Below are positions 6,800-8,019 of a stretch of 8,019 nt of DNA, piece after piece. The translations under genes and the position numbers were made by a program. Under the pieces are notes generated by a model. The model ran no database searches. It was not told the origin of the DNA and worked only from the letters and a program-made list of their open reading frames with translations. Each line of letters starts with the position of its first letter. Within the stretch, counting starts at the first letter, position 1. This stretch comes from an uncultured Eubacteriales bacterium (GTDB lineage Bacteria > Bacillota > Clostridia > Oscillospirales > Oscillospiraceae): the NCBI GenBank assembly GCA_900549485.1, contig UROG01000054.1, forward strand, positions 1 to 8,019, in the 5' to 3' direction.

Positions 6800-6816
6800 C
6801 ACAACAAGTAGTTGTG
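6800..6816. promoter_or_regulatory. Candidate LysR-type activator binding site
   Basis: CACAAC (6800-6805) and GTTGTG (6811-6816) form a perfect 6-bp dyad around 5 bp. Its centre is about 65 bp upstream of the estimated transcript start, where LysR-type regulators place their recognition site. The classical T-N11-A pattern is not centred on it, which weakens the case. It also lies just past the U-tract of the regulator's terminator and is too far from it to be part of that hairpin. Confidence 0.4.
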
Positions 6817-6820
6817 ATAG

Positions 6821-6858
6821 AAAAAAGCCGAAACCGCCGGCAGAAAAACTGACGGCGG
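6821..6858 (-). terminator. Intrinsic terminator of the LysR-type regulator gene
   Basis: On the minus strand, CCGCCGTCAG (6849-6858) pairs with CTGCCGGCGG (6834-6843) with one mismatch around a 5-nt loop, then TTTCGGC leads to six T residues (6821-6826). It lies about 90 bp past the regulator's stop and before the operon promoter, so it separates the two transcription units. Confidence 0.7.
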
Positions 6859-6913
6859 CCTGATAGGCGGCGGATATTCCGGGTCAACAATATAATTGAG
6901 TATTTTCAATGAT

Positions 6914-6938
6914 GCGCCGCGGCGGCATTATGCGGCGC
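6914..6938 (-). other. GC-rich hairpin just after the regulator stop codon
   Basis: Perfect 7-bp arms GCGCCGC (6914-6920) and GCGGCGC (6932-6938) enclose 11 nt, starting 8 bp past the TAA. No U-tract follows. It may protect the 3' end of the mRNA or act with the terminator further on. Confidence 0.5.
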
Positions 6939-6946
6939 TCTGACAT

Positions 6947-7816
6947 TTACCATTTGCGGAAGGAGTTGATGAATTCGGCCTCCTGCGCGGTGACTCCGTG
7001 TCCGGCAGCGGTACACACGCATATCGAAAATTCCCACACATGCAGCTTGTCGGGAATGATCCTGACCCCGGGCAGCTCTGCCGGATGTTCTCCCGCATAC
7101 ACTCCTATGCCGACGTTTTCGCGGCAGAGCTTCAGCATCAGCTCCGTATCGGTAACTGTCACGCTTATATTGGGGAAAAAGCCTGCCTTGCGGCAGCGTT
7201 CGAGAAAGCTTGCGCGCCCTTTTCCTTCGCCGCCCATTGCGATAAAGCTGTCGTTCTTGAGCTGGCGCAGGTCGATCGACGCCTCACCCGCAAGAGGATG
7301 CTCCGCGCCGAGCATAAAATAGAGATTCATGTTATGTGTGTGCTGTATTTTAAGCTTTTTGCCGTCTACCGGCGCAACGCAGAAGCCTATGTCTATATCG
7401 CCGCTTATCAGCGCTTCATCGACCTCGGTGTCCGTGTATTCTTTGATGGAGATATTTACGTCCGGGTGGCATTTCAGATAAGCGTCAATGATTTTAGCCG
7501 GGAAAAAATTAGCGGTTCCGTTGGGAAAGCCAAGCATTATACTGTTCTTGTCGCGGTTTTTTTCCGCATTTATTTCCGTGAGGACTCTGGTGTAGCCGTT
7601 TACAAGATCCTCCGCGTAGCGCAGCAGTATCACGCCGTAATTTGTCAGCGAGATCGAAGAATTTGAGCGCAGGAACAGCGGCGCGCCCAGCTCATCCTCG
7701 AGGGTCTTGATGCTTTTGCTCACGCCCTGCTGACTGATGTAGAGATTTGTCGCCGCTTTGGTAAAGCTCATCTGCTCGCAGACTTCCACGAATGTTTCAA
7801 GCTGTCTGAAATCCAC
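6947..7816 (-). CDS. LysR-family transcriptional regulator
   Basis: A 289-residue LysR-type protein of usual family length. The N-terminal winged helix-turn-helix begins MDFRQLETFVEV, and the recognition region FTKAATNLYISQQGVSKSIK spans residues 18-37. It leads into the typical EDELGAPLFLR and the linker helix. Residues from about 91 form the periplasmic-binding-protein-like effector domain (IMLGFPNGT at 93-101; a GDIDIGF segment near 139-145). I chose the GTG at 7814-7816 because it sits 8 nt from a strong AAGGAGG (7825-7831) and gives the canonical LysR N-terminus. An in-frame TTG at 7877-7879 would extend it by 21 residues but coincides with the -35 box of the gene's own promoter. The gene points the same way as the operon downstream rather than being divergent, with its own promoter and terminator. 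It probably activates the reductase-transporter operon in response to the substrate; this is inferred from proximity. Confidence 0.93.
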   Translation of the reverse strand: MDFRQLETFVEVCEQMSFTKAATNLYISQQGVSKSIKTLEDELGAPLFLRSNSSISLTNYGVILLRYAEDLVNGYTRVLTEINAEKNRDKNSIMLGFPNGTANFFPAKIIDAYLKCHPDVNISIKEYTDTEVDEALISGDIDIGFCVAPVDGKKLKIQHTHNMNLYFMLGAEHPLAGEASIDLRQLKNDSFIAMGGEGKGRASFLERCRKAGFFPNISVTVTDTELMLKLCRENVGIGVYAGEHPAELPGVRIIPDKLHVWEFSICVCTAAGHGVTAQEAEFINSFRKW

Positions 7817-7850
7817 AGGCTGCTCCTCCTTAACGCTTGCTTTGCCTGAT

Positions 7851-7879
7851 ATTATAACAAGCATTTCCCGAAGACGCAA
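7851..7879 (-). promoter_or_regulatory. Promoter of the LysR-type regulator gene
   Basis: On the minus strand, -35 TTGCGT (7874-7879) and a perfect -10 TATAAT (7851-7856) are separated by exactly 17 bp. Transcription would start near 7844, some 28 nt before the GTG start, leaving room for the AAGGAGG site at 7825-7831. The strength of these boxes suggests substantial constitutive expression. Confidence 0.8.
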
Positions 7880-7910
7880 GCGCCATGCGGAGCGAGGGAG
7901 CGTATAAAGG

Positions 7911-7951
7911 GTTTTAAAATAAAAGAGACATCCATGCGGATGCCTCTTTTA
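7911..7951 (-). terminator. Intrinsic terminator following the tRNA remnant
   Basis: On the minus strand, AAAAGAGGCATCC (7938-7950) pairs with GGATGTCTCTTTT (7921-7933) around GCAT, a 13-bp stem with one G-U pair. An outer U-A pair (7920 with 7951) extends it, and TTTTATTTT runs through the stem's end. It starts right after the CCA of the tRNA fragment, so it is most likely the original terminator of the tRNA gene. The A-rich side also makes it usable from the plus strand, but less well. Confidence 0.8.
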
Positions 7952-7974
7952 TGGTGGGGGAAGATGGATTCGAA
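7952..7974 (-). repeat. tRNA 3'-end remnant, likely attachment-site core
   Basis: The minus strand reads TTCGAAT (T-loop), CCATC (3' side of T-stem), TTCCCCC (3' acceptor strand), A (discriminator), CCA. The next five bases upstream should be GATGG to close the T-stem but are CAGAC, and what follows is AT-rich and not tRNA-like. So only the last 23 nt of a tRNA are present. The GGGGGAA-type acceptor recalls clostridial tRNA-Tyr, but the fragment lacks the anticodon, so identity is open. Tyrosine recombinases integrate at tRNA 3' ends and leave exactly such a fragment at the far junction. Confidence 0.65.
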
Positions 7975-8019
7975 GTCTGGCAATCACGTTTTTAGAAATA
8001 TTTTTCGTATAAATCTGTA
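7975..8019. mobile_element. Presumed end of an integrated element (partial)
   Basis: These 45 bp are markedly AT-rich compared with the rest of the window and begin exactly where the tRNA match stops. Because the tRNA's own terminator stays on the left, the left side is probably the host chromosome and the element lies to the right, outside the window. No gene is visible here. An element type cannot be named. Confidence 0.4.

Noticed and set aside
6891..6896. Plus-strand TATAAT between regulator and operon
   Set aside because: No credible -35 box lies 16-19 bp upstream and no plus-strand gene follows.
7817..7879. In-frame TTG start giving a 21-residue longer LysR protein
   Set aside because: The TTG is part of the -35 box, the extension contains the -10 and ribosome binding site, and LysR proteins normally begin as the GTG version does.
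7952..8019. A complete or merely diverged tRNA gene
   Set aside because: The 5' side of the T-stem is mismatched, and the next 40 bases show no variable or anticodon arm.
1..8019. CRISPR arrays, toxin-antitoxin, phage-defence or secretion genes
   Set aside because: No regularly spaced repeats or matching proteins were seen on either strand.

Overview
The window looks like chromosomal DNA of an anaerobic gut-type Clostridia (Bacillota). The signs are moderate-to-high GC, TTGxxx/TATAAT promoters with 17-18 bp spacers, strong AGGAGG-type ribosome binding sites, U-tracted intrinsic terminators, and two oxygen-sensitive-type iron-sulfur flavoenzymes. I cannot name a genus from the sequence.

All five protein genes lie on the minus strand, so the biology reads from right to left. 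At the right edge, 7975-8019 is AT-rich and unlike the rest. It abuts a 23-bp fragment that matches only the 3' end of a tRNA (T-loop, 3' T-stem, 3' acceptor strand and CCA; 7952-7974), followed by a good terminator (7911-7951). This is the footprint expected at the distal junction of an element integrated in a tRNA gene, with the element lying beyond the right edge. Next comes a LysR-family regulator (6947-7816) with its own textbook promoter and a GTG start, closed by a terminator at 6821-6858.

The regulator is followed by a four-gene unit in the same direction: two different FMN/4Fe-4S/FAD oxidoreductases of the Old Yellow Enzyme plus dienoyl-CoA-reductase type (661 and 651 aa), then two different 12-helix major facilitator transporters (391 and 405 aa). 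The promoter of this unit is rich in symmetrical sites. A 17-bp dyad is centred about 65 bp upstream of the estimated transcript start, where LysR-type activators usually bind. An 18-bp Rex-operator-like dyad overlaps the -35 box. A second, related site lies just after the start point, and an 8-bp hairpin sits directly before the ribosome binding site of the first gene. A long hairpin (20-bp stem, no U-tract) separates the two transporter genes, and more hairpins follow the last gene. The left 51 bp may be the end of an insertion sequence.

Inferred picture: a substrate-induced, possibly redox-controlled system takes up an unsaturated small molecule (for example a plant phenolic, steroid, bile-acid or tetrapyrrole-like enone), reduces C=C bonds with NAD(P)H through two related but distinct flavoenzymes, and exports product. 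The true substrate is unknown. Both enzymes have replaced the Tyr that usually serves as proton donor (Asn in one, Trp in the other). The locus lacks the CoA ligase, dehydrogenases and dehydratase of the bile-acid bai operon, so it is not simply that pathway.
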